A DNA stretch of 64,000 nucleotides, from the NCBI GenBank assembly GCA_038373885.1, contig JAWZYV010012253.1, positions 1 to 64,000 on the forward strand, given 5' to 3'. How positions within the stretch are numbered: position 1 is the stretch's first letter; the number at the start of each line of letters is the position of its first letter. This document shows, piece after piece, positions 43,330-54,031 of this stretch. The position numbers and the translations under genes are program-made. Below the pieces are notes generated by a model. That model was given only the letters and a program-made list of their open reading frames with translations, was not told the origin of the DNA and searched no databases. Source of the DNA: Cheiracanthium punctorium. Its lineage: Eukaryota > Arthropoda > Arachnida > Araneae > Cheiracanthiidae.

Positions 43330-44742
43330 CTGCTGGGAAAAAATAAATATTTAGGAAATGTGCAAATATACAATGGAATGTGTATATTTAATCAATGTTA
43401 GTCTTTGATCTATATACATAAAGCAGAAAAATTATGTTTGTCATATACAAATCTACACAGTTTGACTTGAAATTTCGAAAAAAAAAAATCTTAGCTGTTT
43501 TACAAAACTGAAAAATCCACAGTTTCCCCTGATAATTAGATTTTTCCTGCCTCCATATTTCAACTTTATTTCTACTTTATACAATGCTATTTTATAAGTA
43601 GATCTTTTAGATCATGCTCATCTAAAATGAGGTTCCCTCCCACAGTATAAGGTGCTTATGAGCCATGAACTATGTCAAGGGGTTTGAGAAATATGTTTCT
43701 TGAGTTATCTACCATTCAGGAGCACCTAAATAAATAATCATCTGTGAACATATTACTTGCAAATTTTGAGGATAATTGATCATTTCTCTGTTTTGAGCAA
43801 ATATTTTCTTTGTCATCCTCTGCTTTCACAGCATTCAGTCATGTCCTGAAACTATGGGTAATAATGCATATACTTTAGTACTTAGTTCATTTTCAGCTAG
43901 TTTGCTTCCCATTATCAGAGCAAAGTAGCAGCAGAAATTCCCTTCCTGTAATAATCATTGTTGCCTGGTAAGGGCTGTCTTTAAATATTTTGTTGTGACC
44001 CAATATTGCTTTTACTTATGCCAGGAAGCAAGAATAAGCACAGAGAGAAAAGGTCTAGCTAGCATCACGTTTTTGTGATGGTTGAATATTCATTGAGCAC
44101 AGTACAATCAACTCTCTGAAATCTGCATATTTATAATATGCAACTCTCTATAATCCACAATAATGTATAATGGTTTGATGTAAACATTAAAATTTACAGT
44201 TAATAGTTCTGTTACATTGTGAAATTCTTGTTAAATTATATCATGGAATTCGAGGTGATAGTGAAAAAAATCTTATGTTTTTAAATAAGTAGTTTTCATA
44301 TTTTTTTACTTACATATTTCTAATTAAAATTGTCCTTTTGCCCTTCTAAAGAAGGCCTGAACAATAAAAAAGGGAAAGCATGAGTTAAATCATAGTTGAC
44401 ATGTTTGTGAAAGATGCCCTTAATACCATAGCTTCTTATTTAGAAAAGGCGTGATATTTTAACTTCTTAGGATGGAATTCATGCAACTCACATAAGCTGA
44501 TGAAATAATACCAAGAGATACTGATATTATACAGAAAAGTAATGCTGTCAAATAAAATTAGATGTTATGTCAAAATAAGATACGAGAGAGTTTTAGAGAA
44601 GTAATGTAATTAACAAAATAATGATAATAACAAAACAGGGAAAAGGAATGGGTGTACACTTAAAATGTGGAAGTTTTGCAGTGTTTGTTCAATAATGATT
44701 AGAGTATGACAATACACCAAATAAATAGAATACCGCACTTAC
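43330..44742. other. ANKRD6 intron, no complete element
   Basis: AT-rich. Around 44096-44165, GTACAATCAACTCTCTGAAATCTGC...CTCTCTATAATCCAC resembles a Tigger left end, but no right end was found. Confidence 0.5.
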
Positions 44743-44841
44743 ACTGTTCCTGACATCTGGTTTGCAAGCTGAAAGGAGCAATACTCGGCAACACTGGTTG
44801 TGACCATTCTGACAGGCTAAATGCAATGGTGTAAAACCACC
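44743..44841 (-). CDS. ANKRD6: ANKRD6/diversin ankyrin-repeat exon (99 nt)
   Basis: Encodes GGFTPLHLACQNGHNQCCRV then LLLSACKPDVRNS. The string LHLACQN is a distinctive match to diversin (ALHLACQNSHSQSTRVLLL). Acceptor TACAATTTCAG, donor AACAGT|GTAAGT, phase 0. A 172 bp MITE is inserted only 38 bases upstream of this acceptor (44880-45051), so the branch point must lie either in those 38 bases or inside the MITE. Confidence 0.83.
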
Positions 44842-44879
44842 CTGAAATTGTAAAAAAGAGTGTAAATAAAAAGGATCTG

Positions 44880-45051
44880 GGTACTTACGTATTATCCTGG
44901 CGGTCATTCCCACCAAACTGTTTTTTCGTCAAATGAGTTGCCAAACTGTTGCCAATCGTATTCAAAACCATTAATAATTTCACGTGCCTGGCATTTATCT
45001 CGGCAAAAGATTGCTCGTCGTGGCAAACCGCCGGGGTAATACGTAAGTACC
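44880..45051. mobile_element. MITE with GGTACTTACG termini and 8 bp TSD (copy 2)
   Basis: GGTACTTACGTATTATCCTGG at the left and GGTAATACGTAAGTACC at the right, flanked by AGGATCTG (44872-44879) and AGGTTCTG (45052-45059). It shares ends and interior words (TCCCACCAAA, GCCAATCGTATTCAAAACCATTAAT, GTGCCTGGCATTTATCT) with 5703-5869, read in the opposite orientation. Each terminus contains CGTAAGTA, a perfect splice-donor consensus. It lies in the ANKRD6 intron 38 bases from the exon at 44841. Confidence 0.85.
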
Positions 45052-45140
45052 AGGTTCTGTATCATACTTGAACATTTTTTAAAAGTAGATATTCAATGAA
45101 TTATGTGCAAACTTAAGAAAAATAATACAAGTTCGAACAT

Positions 45141-45177
<37 letters not shown>

Positions 45178-45344
45178 CTGGGGAAGGCTAGGTATATGAT
45201 TAGAAACAAACACATAGCTGATACTGTAATAAAAAATCTGATGTGTCCAACACATGACTTCCTTGCACGTCCATTAGATCAAAAATATTTTCGACGCACT
45301 TCCTCTAAACTTATTTGTTTGAAAGAGATAAAATATCAATAATA

Positions 45345-45970
45345 GTAAGGTTTAGCGATTTCTAGACAAATATTTCGATATCGCCAAGCTGAGTTCAATT
45401 TGAAATATTTCCTTCTGACACTTTATTTGGCGATATTTCACCAAAAGCCGACAAACTTGAGATAGTCTGCGAGATTTTGGGGATACCCAAAGTAGTCATT
45501 GACCACAGACTTTCAATGAATTGAATGCATCCATACACCTCAATGTATTTAAAGTCATTTGGCTCACCCTGTAAATAAATTCTCAGTCGATTGCTGTCAA
45601 AAAAGATATGGAAAACAGTTAGATATTACAATATTTCTAAATACAAAAGTTCAAAAATCTACGGGTTAAAGTTTTAGTGTTATACAAAATATGAAATAAT
45701 TTTTGGCGCCAAATTTGGCGATATTTCGGCGAAACTCGTCAATGTCGACGAAATTTGGCGAGATTTTAAGCATGAACCAAACAATGACAGATTATCGCCA
45801 AATTTGGCGATATTTCGCCAAAACTCGCCAAGAACGATGACAAATGGCGATACTTTGGGCATGGACCAAATGACTGACTATCGCCAAATTTGGCGATATT
45901 TCGCCAAAACTCGCCAAGGTCGAGGACAGACGGCGAGTTTTTGGGCATGTACCAAACAATGACTGTCTAC
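45345..45970. repeat. CGCCAAATTTGGCG tandem repeats (about three units of 86-90 bp)
   Basis: Perfect palindromes GGCGCCAAATTTGGCG (45705-45720) and TCGCCAAATTTGGCGA (45795-45810 and 45881-45896) each begin a unit with GATATTTCGCC.AAACTCGCCAA and ending GGGCATG.ACCAAA.GAC. Upstream (45345-45600) is a more diverged copy of the family with ATATCGCCAAGC and GGCGATATTTCACC. Open frames on the - strand with repeated GEFWRNIAKFGD-like peptides come from this periodicity and are not evidence of a protein. Confidence 0.8.
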
Positions 45971-46164
45971 AGTTGTATTATATTGAAGATGTCCATAGAC
46001 ATTAAAGTACTAAAATTCTTTTCTGTGGTCCTGTATATAAACTCTCCAGTAGATTGGAACCAAAAATCGAGATACACAACTAGATGTTACAACATTCTTA
46101 TATATGAAATTTCATAATAGTTTTTGAGATTTGAGAGTTAAATATGCACACACGTACACCAAAA

Positions 46165-46182
46165 GTCGCCAAGCTTGGCGAC
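46165..46182. repeat. 18 bp perfect palindrome GTCGCCAAGCTTGGCGAC
   Basis: The same 18-mer occurs again at 62911-62928. It joins the tandem CGCCAA palindromes to the ~173 bp array that follows. Confidence 0.9.
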
Positions 46183-46289
46183 TTTTAGCATAGTTCTTGA
46201 GGGAGGTACGTGACCGTGGTCGGACCATTACCTAACTTATGTGGTAGGACGGCATTGTGCTTGAAATGGATGAATGCCCCTAAAATTGC

Positions 46290-46970
46290 CATTGACCGTA
46301 ATGTATTGGAAATCTTTTGAGTGTTCCTGTAGCAGAACTACAAATGATAAAGACACTTTTTTTAATGGAGAAATTCATTTTCTAACTCTTTACAGCATAC
46401 ATCACTTCTGAGTCGTTTGAAATAGCCCAATACCTCTAAAAAACGCTTTGATGAATTTCGGCCCATAGAGCGTAATGTATTTCGAATCTTTTGGGCGGTT
46501 CTGTAGATAAACTATCCAGTCGAATGGAATCGAAAGGGGAGGTGCACAACTAGATGTTACAGCAATCCTAAATATAAAGTTTCAACATTCTACGCCTAAT
46601 AGTTTTTGAGATATGCGAGTTTAATGAGTTTCGGCCCATTGAGCGTAATGTATTTCGAATGTTTTGGGCAGTCCTGTAGATAAACTATCCAGTCGAATGG
46701 AACCAAAAGGAGAGGTGCACAACTAGATGTTACAACTATCCAAAATATGAAGTTTCGACATTCTACGCCTAATAGCTTTTGAGTTAGGCGAGTTTAATGA
46801 ATTTCGGCCCATAGAGCGTAATGTATTTCGAATCTTTTGGGCGGTCCTGTACATAAACTATCCATTCGATTGCCACCAAAAGGGGAGGTGCACAACTAGA
46901 TCATAGAACAATCCTAAATATCAAATCTCAACATTCTACGACCAATAGTTTTTGAGATATGCGAGTTACA
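46290..46970. repeat. Tandem array, about four units of 172-175 bp
   Basis: Units start with the phrase GTAATGTATTTCGAATCTTTTGGGCGGTCCTGTAGATAAACTATCCAGTCGAATGG at about 46295, 46470, 46645 and 46815. They continue through GAGGTGCACAACTAGATGTTAC, ACATTCTACGCCTAATAGTTTTTGAG and TTTCGGCCCATAGAGC. The second to fourth units are highly similar and the first is diverged. It is satellite-like or the internal array of a larger element ending at about 47225 (ACTTCCTTATACTACGTACAAGGAAGT, an inverted repeat). Confidence 0.8.
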
Positions 46971-47013
46971 TACATACGTACGTACGTACGTACGTATACG
47001 TACGTACGTACAG
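46967..47013. repeat. (ACGT)n self-complementary microsatellite
   Basis: TACATACATACGTACGTACG...TATACGTACGTACGTACAG: nearly 40 bases of ACGT tetramers, unusual because the repeat is fully self-complementary. It sits at the end of the 46 kb array. Confidence 0.9.
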
Positions 47014-47391
47014 ACGGCATGGAAAAACTGGCCACAGCAGACTCGCCGCTGGTCAAAATGAGTTGCAGACGCGTTAATATGATCGTGCATGCTAGCCTAC
47101 GATAGGATGCATCGAAAAAAATTTTAAAATTAAATTTAGAGGTAGTCAAAATCGGTTTTTTTGTCGAAATTTGGCCCCCAAAATTTTTCGGGATCACATT
47201 ACTTCCTTATACTACGTACAAGGAAGTAAAAATTAGTACCTAAAACAATTAACTAATTAACATTTTCCAACAAAGTTGAAAAGTATTATAATTTCAGTTT
47301 GTCTTTGAACTCAGGGTGATTGTGGGACTTCTTCACAAACCCTGAGAAGTATGGGGCGAAAGTTGCGTTGTTTTATACTTTTGCCTGCAAC

Positions 47392-47568
47392 CTGTAGCGT
47401 AGCCCGAAAATTTTCATTGGGGGGGGGGTGTTACAACTACTGCAACTCATGTATATGTATGCGTGATAAGGGAGTAAAGAATGTACATTTTTTATGGCAA
47501 AAAATTCCTTATAGGGGGAGGGGTTGTGATCCTCCTAACCCCCCCCCCCCTCCGCGGCTATGCTACTG
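47392..47568. mobile_element. hAT MITE, CAGTGGCGTAGC family, copy 1
   Basis: The ends CTGTAGCGTAGCC and GGCTATGCTACTG are inverted; the flanks CCTGCAAC (47384-47391) and CTTGCAAC (47569-47576) are an 8 bp duplication with one change. The interior ACTACTGCAACTCATGTATATGTATGCGTG and TGGCAAAAAATTCCTTAT is shared with the copies at 49548 and 50454. G-run and C-run blocks lie near the ends. Confidence 0.85.
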
Positions 47569-48195
<627 letters not shown>

Positions 48196-48295
48196 CTAAA
48201 AGAAAAAATTTAGAATAATTAGTTATTTTAATAAGAATAATATTGTACACACATAAAATGGTACAGCATACATAGTGTATGTCAGCAGAGTTGAG

Positions 48296-48810
48296 CAAAA
48301 ACTAACAACTAACAACTAGACTTAATTTCGTTAGTTGACATGTAAATGACAACTAAACTAATAGTTGTTAGTTGTAAGGTTCAACTAATTCTGCTCAACT
48401 AAATTAGTTTTAACCACAGATGTGTAGCACAGTGGTTAAAGCCACTGACATTGGTAGATGGCTCAAGTGGAAGAACAGGGTTCTGTCCTTTCGTGGGGCC
48501 GTCGGTCTAGCGATCTGTAGTTTTGGGCGGTTTTCTCCAGATGTAAAAAGTCCTCCCCCAAGGCATCCCCCCTCCCTTGTGTTTGTCCTTTCTTTGACGT
48601 CGATTTATAAGAGGTTCCTCGTGAAAAAGCACACAAATCCGAATACATGTTCCAACAATAACAACATAAATTAGTTTTGGTTGAGCAGAAAACTGAAACT
48701 AATTTAGTTGAGCCAAGTTAGTTGAACCTTCAACTAACAACTATTAATTTCAGTTGTAAAGTCAACTAAATTAGATTTAGTTGAACAGAAAACTAACAAC
48801 TATAGTCTTA
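48296..48810. mobile_element. AACTAACAACTA-rich foldback element hosting a SINE
   Basis: Dense AACTAAC/GTTAGTTG motifs in both orientations occur at 48300-48411 and 48667-48810 (left AAAACTAACAACTAACAACTAG; right AGAAAACTAACAACTATAG). These resemble hAT-type subterminal repeats. The two halves are separated by the SINE at 48412-48666. Exact ends and target duplication are uncertain. Confidence 0.45.
48412..48666 (+). mobile_element. tRNA-derived SINE with 12 bp TSD
   Basis: The A box TAGCACAGTGG and B box GGTTCTGTCC give an internal Pol III promoter. The body includes GTAGTTTTGGGCGGTTTTCTCCAG and a TTGTCCTTTCTTTGACGTCGATTTATAAG segment, and the tail is AACAATAACAACA. The perfect direct repeat TAAATTAGTTTT flanks it (48400-48411 and 48667-48678), the mark of LINE-driven retroposition. 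It belongs to the same family as the SINEs at 50418 and 33090 and the one at 60690 on the - strand. Confidence 0.85.
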
Positions 48811-49547
48811 GGTGTAGTTTTCGAATAACATCTAACTGTAATCTATCTGTACTTATGGGCATCATTATGTAAATATTAGCAGTCATTCTGAGCTTAGTTA
48901 AAACTGTGGTATCCAATGGACCGTTATTTAAAATTACTGTTTGTGAATTATGCTGTGCGGATTGTTCAACGATCTCGTAGAAGTAATAAAATTTTAAGTT
49001 TTGTCCTGACATCCGGAATAGTTTCTCAAGCTTTCTATACACCCATCAGCTCTCTTGCCATTCCGAAACGGAAGAACTCTCAAATTCACAGCAATATATA
49101 TTTCATGTTCAGAAAATTTTGATAATATTTAAAAAATCAATTAGACTTTTGTCTGTCCATTACTTGGAATCCACAACTTTTGCGATTTCTATCCGTTTCA
49201 AGGACCTGTGAATCCAGTACTACCTTTAAAAAACAAGTTTGTCTGTCTGTCATTCTGTCTGTGACGCTTTTTTTTTTTTTTTGTGCGCGTATCATGTAAA
49301 AATGACTGGAGCGAATGAAATGAAATTTAGTGACATGATAGGTTGTCACTTAACTTAAAATGAAGGCGTCGAGTTTGAGGGGGGAAAGATTAGATTTTTC
49401 GAAATCTTTCGAATTGAGATTTTCTTGAGATGTTTCGAAAATCATTTCAAAATGTATAAATATTTGTCCATTATGTATAAATCACTGTAGTTAATGGGAA
49501 AAAAATTGGTATCGTCACAGGTCGTCAGTTAAACAATAGACGTCGAC

Positions 49548-49716
49548 CAGTGGCGTAGCGAAAAATTTTTCACGGTGAGGGGTTACGACTACAGCAACTC
49601 ATATATGCATACGTGCCTGTGATTAGAGAGTGAAGAAAATACATCTTGTATAACAAAAAAAAAAATTCCTCATGGGGAGCAGGGGTTGTAACCCCTTTCC
49701 CGTGGCTATACCACTG
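49548..49716. mobile_element. hAT MITE, CAGTGGCGTAGC family, copy 2
   Basis: CAGTGGCGTAGCG...GTGGCTATACCACTG with 8 bp flanks ACGTCGAC (49540-49547) and ATGTCGAC (49717-49724). Interior ACTACAGCAACTCATATATGCATACGTG as in the other copies. Confidence 0.88.
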
Positions 49717-49799
49717 ATGTCGACGTACTTCAAAATTTTTTATAGATTTTGAAACTTCGAGAAAATTGTACCACTCCTGAAAAATGACAATGCAATGGA

Positions 49800-49985
49800 A
49801 TGAATTTAGGCAGAGACGGCCCGAGGGGCGTGCGGGGCCCCAGGCGAAGCGCAAGAGCGGGGCCTCTTCTCTATCGAGTCTTATGAGATAGCAATAAAAT
49901 GGCCCAGGAGCGGGGCCTCTATAAGCGCGGGGCCTTAGGCAATCGCCTACATTCGCACCCCCCTTGGGCCGGCCCTGATTTAGGA
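49800..49985. other. GC-rich element debris
   Basis: GCAGAGACGGCCCGAGGGGC...CAGGCGAAGCGCAAGAGCGGGGCC...CCCCCCTTGGGCCGGCCCTGAT looks like one more DNA element (inverted GGCCCGAGGGGCGTGCGGGGCCC versus GGGCCTTAGGC...CCCCTTGGGCC). Ends resemble GGCNGGCCC hAT termini but the duplication was not resolved. Confidence 0.4.
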
Positions 49986-50417
49986 ATAATGTTAGATGGC
50001 AAGTTAATTTAATTAAACTATAGCTGTGCCCAAATCGTTTTAAATATTTATTAGATTTTGAGATTTTCTGAAAATCGCGTAAATGTTTCTTATCGTATCC
50101 CTCAAAAATGGCTTAAGAGAATAGAATGAAATTTTGTAAGTGATCAGTAACGACTAAAACAATAAATGTCAGATTTTTTTTTATTAATAAATTATAAAAC
50201 TTTTCTTGAAATGTTTATTTGCTTTTTTAGATTTTGTGAAAATTGCGCGGAATTTTCTTGAAGCATAATATTATATCTACGGTAAATTAGACAAAATTGA
50301 GTTACATGTTAGGAATGACCTCTTGAACTGTAAAGCTCATTCATCCAAAATAAAACTCTTAATTTTTGAGGAGAAAAAAACGTCTATCATCGATTTAACT
50401 CATTACTTTGTTTTTCA

Positions 50418-50862
50418 GCCTCACCATGGCAGAGTGGTTTAGTCACTCGAAATCAGGGGCGTAGCCAACGGGGGGGGGGCAGGGGTCATAACACCCCCCC
50501 CCATGAGGAATTTTTTGCCATACAAAATGTATATTCTTCACTCCCTCATCACACACATGTATGCATATATATGAGTTGCAGTAGTCATACACCCACCCTA
50601 TGAAAAATTCCTGGCTACGTCCCTGCTCGAAATGGTAACGGAAGGTGCCTGGTTCAAAGACAGGTAGCGTCCGCCAACCTAACCGTTCGGAGTTTTCCGT
50701 AGTTTTCTTCAAAATTTAGCGTAAATACGGGTCCGGACCTCTTAGAAAGATCCTCACGGAGGACAACCCCCCCTTGTGTTGTCCTTCTGACGTGGATTTT
50801 TTATGCGGACTTCGGGCCAAGCACACAGATCTGAAATACATGTTACACAAACAAGAGTTGAA
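50418..50862 (+). mobile_element. tRNA-derived SINE interrupted by a hAT MITE
   Basis: The A box TGGCAGAGTGG (about 50427) and, beyond the inserted MITE, the B box GGTTCAAAGAC (about 50652) belong to one SINE head split between them. The body (CGTCCGCCAACCTAACCGTTCGGAGTTTTCCG, then GGACAACCCCCCCTTGTGTTGTCCTTCTGACGTGGATTTTTTATG) and end (AAGCACACAGATCTGAAATACATGTTACACAAACAA) match the SINEs at 48412 and 60690. Confidence 0.8.
50454..50625. mobile_element. hAT MITE, CAGTGGCGTAGC family, copy 3, inside a SINE
   Basis: CAGGGGCGTAGCCAA...CTGGCTACGTCCCTG flanked by the perfect 8 bp duplication CTCGAAAT (50446-50453 and 50626-50633). Orientation is inverse to copies 1 and 2. Insertion separates the A and B boxes of the host SINE. 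Confidence 0.93.
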
Positions 50863-50869
50863 CTGCCTA

Positions 50870-51206
50870 TAATGACCATTATTTGTGATTTCACTTCACA
50901 ACAGGTGCATTTCAGCAGCTCGCACACCATGAAGTTTGGAGATTTCACATATGCCGATTGTTAGTACGGAGAGAATTTCGTTAGTACCGCATGCATTACG
51001 CACTTACGAACAGTTCAAATTTCCGGGAACATCAGTTAGCTAGCCCACACACCATGGAGATTGGGAATTTTGCTTATGCTAATCGTTAATATTTCGTTAA
51101 TACCGGTTAGAACCGAGAGATTTTTGTTCGTGTCACATCCTTTACGGATTTTACGAGCAATGCATGTATTCGGGGCTCATGACATTAAAGACAATTAAAA
51201 AATCTA
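50870..51206. repeat. CCATGGTGTGCGGG repeats (inverse orientation)
   Basis: Two modules containing CAGCTCGCACACCATGAAGTTTGGAGATTTCACATATG and TAGCCCACACACCATGGAGATTGGGAATTTTGCTTATGC are inverse copies of the units at 55136-56880. No gene. Confidence 0.6.
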
Positions 51207-52650
51207 TCTATATAAATAAAATTAGACTTTTGTCTGTACATTTCTTGGAATTCAAAAATTTTGCGATTTCTATCCGTTTCAAGCACCCGGGAATCCGATG
51301 CCACCCTCAAAAAAAAGTTTGTCTGTCTGTCATTCTGTCCGTGACGCTTTTTTTGTTTAAGCATCACGTAAAAACGACTGAAGCGAATGATATGAAATTG
51401 GGTGTCATGATAGGTGGTCACACAACTTAAAACATAGGCGTCGAATTTTTAAAAAATCTTAATTGGATTTTGGGATTTTGCGAAAACCCTTTCAAACTCC
51501 GTAAATTTGTGTTCAAGCATCACGTAAAAACGACTGAAGCGAATGATATGAAATTGGGTGTCATGATAGGTGGTCACTCAACTTAAAACATAGGCGTCGA
51601 ATTTTAAAAAAATCTTCATTGGATTTTGAGATTTTGCGAAAATCCTTTCAAACTGCGTAAATTTGTGTTCAAGCATCACGTAAAAACGACTGAAGCGAAT
51701 GATATGAAATTGAGTGTCATGATAGGTGGTCACAGAACTTAAAACATAGGCGTCGAATTTTTAAAAAGTCTTCATTGGATTTTGGGATTTTGCGAAAATC
51801 CTTTCAAACTGCGTAAATTTGTCTTCAAGCATCACGTAATAACTGCAAAGGTGAAAAAATAATATTTGGTGAAATGATAGGTGGTTACTCACCTTAAACT
51901 ATAAGCATCTAATTTAAAAAAATCGATCAGATTTCGAGATTTTGCGAAAATCGTTTAAAAGAGTGAATCTTTGTTCACGCATTACGTAATAACGACTAAA
52001 GCGAATGATATGAAATTTGGTCACATGATAGATGGCTGCTCAACAAAAACTATAGGTGTCCCATTTTTTAAACATTTTAATGAGATTTTGTGAAAATTCT
52101 CTCAAAATACGTTTATATTTCTTCAAACATCACGTAATAACGACTAATACCAATGATACGAAATTTAGTGATTGGATAGGTAGTTGCTAATCTTAATTTA
52201 TAGGCGTTGAATTTTAAAAATATTTTGATTACATTTTGAGATTTTGCGAAAATCATTTTAAAATGCTGAAAATTTGTTCCAGGATCACGAAATAAAGACT
52301 GCAGGGAATGAAACGAATTTGGGTGACAGGATAGGTTGTCACTCAACTTAAATTCTAGGCTTCCAATTTTTCAAAAATATTGATTAGATTTTGAGATTTT
52401 GCAAAATTATTTCAATATGCGGAAATATTCGTTCGCGCGTCACATAGTTACGACTAAAGCGAATGAAATGATATTACGTAATTACTCTCTAACCTGTAAT
52501 ATTTTAACAATATATAAAAATTATAAATTCGCTTTCTTTACTTTGGCAACATACTACATCCACTCTGTGTACTCCTACAATGCTCACAAAAGTTCTTGCT
52601 TTTTGGAAATTTGCATTCCCTAACCCGTCAAGGACGGGTACTTCAGCTAG
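51207..52650 (+). mobile_element. Helitron carrying eight ~153 bp tandem repeats
   Basis: The 5' end is A|TCTATATAAATAAAATTAG. The 3' end has a hairpin ACCCGTC-AAG-GACGGGT (52623-52639), then ACTTCAGCTAG|T, the canonical Helitron terminus. Between them units starting near GCATCACGTAAAAACGACTG occur at 51361, 51517, 51673, 51829, 51979, 52127, 52282 and 52438 (spacing 148-156). The first three are almost identical and later units progressively diverged. There is no coding capacity. Related, older sequence is at 49139-50417. Confidence 0.88.
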
Positions 52651-53730
52651 TGTATATATAAATACGCTAAGGAAAATCTTTGTGCTCCTTTTGCAGCACA
52701 TTGCGCGAATGGAGGCGTGTGAAATTCGGTATAGTTAAAGTTCATATGATAAAATTTTCGAATGATAAAATTTTTGAGTAATATGTTCATGCACTGTAAA
52801 AAAATTAGAGAAGTAAATTGGCGAGCAATATTTTGCGCCAAGTCACATGGTGGTTCCATTGTTGTGTCCATTTTGAAACTACAGCATTAAGCTACAGCGA
52901 TCCAATAGGATTATAAAATTCCAACAAAATTTACGAAAAATGAAATTATTCGCCAGTTTAGTGAAAATATTATCGAAATACATCAGCAATCAATAGGAGA
53001 TGAAAATAATATAACGTTGTTAATGAGCTGTATGAAAATATTTCCGACAAAACATACACTCGGATAACATATTGAAGTCACTTATTTTAGCTCTTAAAAA
53101 TGATGATTGTACTTTTGTTAATACTGATATACTTAATCGAATACATGGCCATGATGACAGTAAAATCAATAATTACCCAGTATAGAGTTTTTGAGTTCTG
53201 TGACTGTTAATGGTTTGGATAATCTTCAGTCAGCCGATAAAAAGCCAAATAATTCAGACCTGCACCTATTGCGAACCTAACGAGGATCACTGAGCACCAT
53301 TTCCAGTAGAGAATTCTTTCATTCGCATTTCTATATTTTGGAATTTTAATTTACTTCATATGTTTTTCCCATGTCCATGTTTTTAACAAATGATTAATCC
53401 AAAAAACATACAATTTTTTTTTCAGTATATTGATACTTTTATACATTGTAATTTGTATATAAGTACTTTTTTTTTTTTTTTTTTGTATACTGATTAACAT
53501 TTTCGGCTTTGCTTTGGGGAACAACGATGTTTTAGAAGTAGTTTTTTAATGTCGCCAAGAAAAAATTGTTGGTGGGATTTATGCCCGGCTAATCGAAAAG
53601 TACCGTAGTTTGCCACCACATATGTTAGTGTTGAAAGTTAACTGCATAGTTTTACTGATCAGAACCGAAAAGTAATACAAAGGGACGAGAGTCAATTGCA
53701 CTTGCGCGAACAGCTATCAATCAAATCGAG
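52651..53730. other. No recognised gene
   Basis: AT-rich with a T-run at 53468-53484. No element ends or exon-like signals were recognised. Confidence 0.5.
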
Positions 53731-54031
53731 GGGTGAGTTGCACCGGAATCCATATCTTGCTCCCCCTCGAAAATATGCTACCGCTGGTCTTTGGGACACC
53801 CAAAAAAACATCACTGGGATCGGATATCGCTGAAGGGGGCCCATCGAAAATATGCTACTGCTGGCCCTTTGCGAGACCCAAAAAAACATCACTGGGTCCG
53901 GCCATCGCTGTAGGGCCTCTTCGAAAATATGCTACCGCTGGCCCTTGCGAGACCGCAGTGTTTCTCCATGATTGTCGCCTTCCCTTAATTTCGCGGCCGT
54001 GGATTAAATTCATCAGCGGTGCAACTCACCC
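53731..54031. mobile_element. Foldback element with ~78 bp internal tandem repeats
   Basis: GGGTGAGTTGCACC (53731-53744) and GGTGCAACTCACCC (54018-54031) are perfect 14 bp inverted ends. Inside, units beginning CGAAAATATGCTACYGCTGG and including CCCAAAAAAACATCACTGGG.TCGG..ATCGCTG repeat two and a half times at about 78 bp. No target duplication is obvious. Both strands have open frames across the array only because its period is divisible by three. Confidence 0.75.

Larger units (their letters stand above)
49139..50417 (+). mobile_element. Old Helitron fragment with degenerate repeats
   Basis: ATTAGACTTTTGTCTGTCCATTACTTGGAATCCA...TGCGATTTCTATCCGTTTCAAG matches the Helitron at 51207 (ATTAGACTTTTGTCTGTACATTTCTTGGAATTC...). 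It is followed by one clear and two weak units of the same ~153 bp repeat (ATCATGTAAAAATGACTGGAGCGAATG at 49290; ATAGAATGAAATTTTGTAAGTGATCAGTAACGAC at 50119). There is no intact 3' end. A hAT MITE (49548-49716) and a G/C-rich patch (49800-49980) interrupt it. Confidence 0.65.

Noticed and set aside
45680..45948. Overlapping minus-strand frames with repeated GEFWRNIAKFGD-like peptides
   Set aside because: Produced by the CGCCAAATTTGGCG tandem repeats; both strands read similarly, with no start context or domain.
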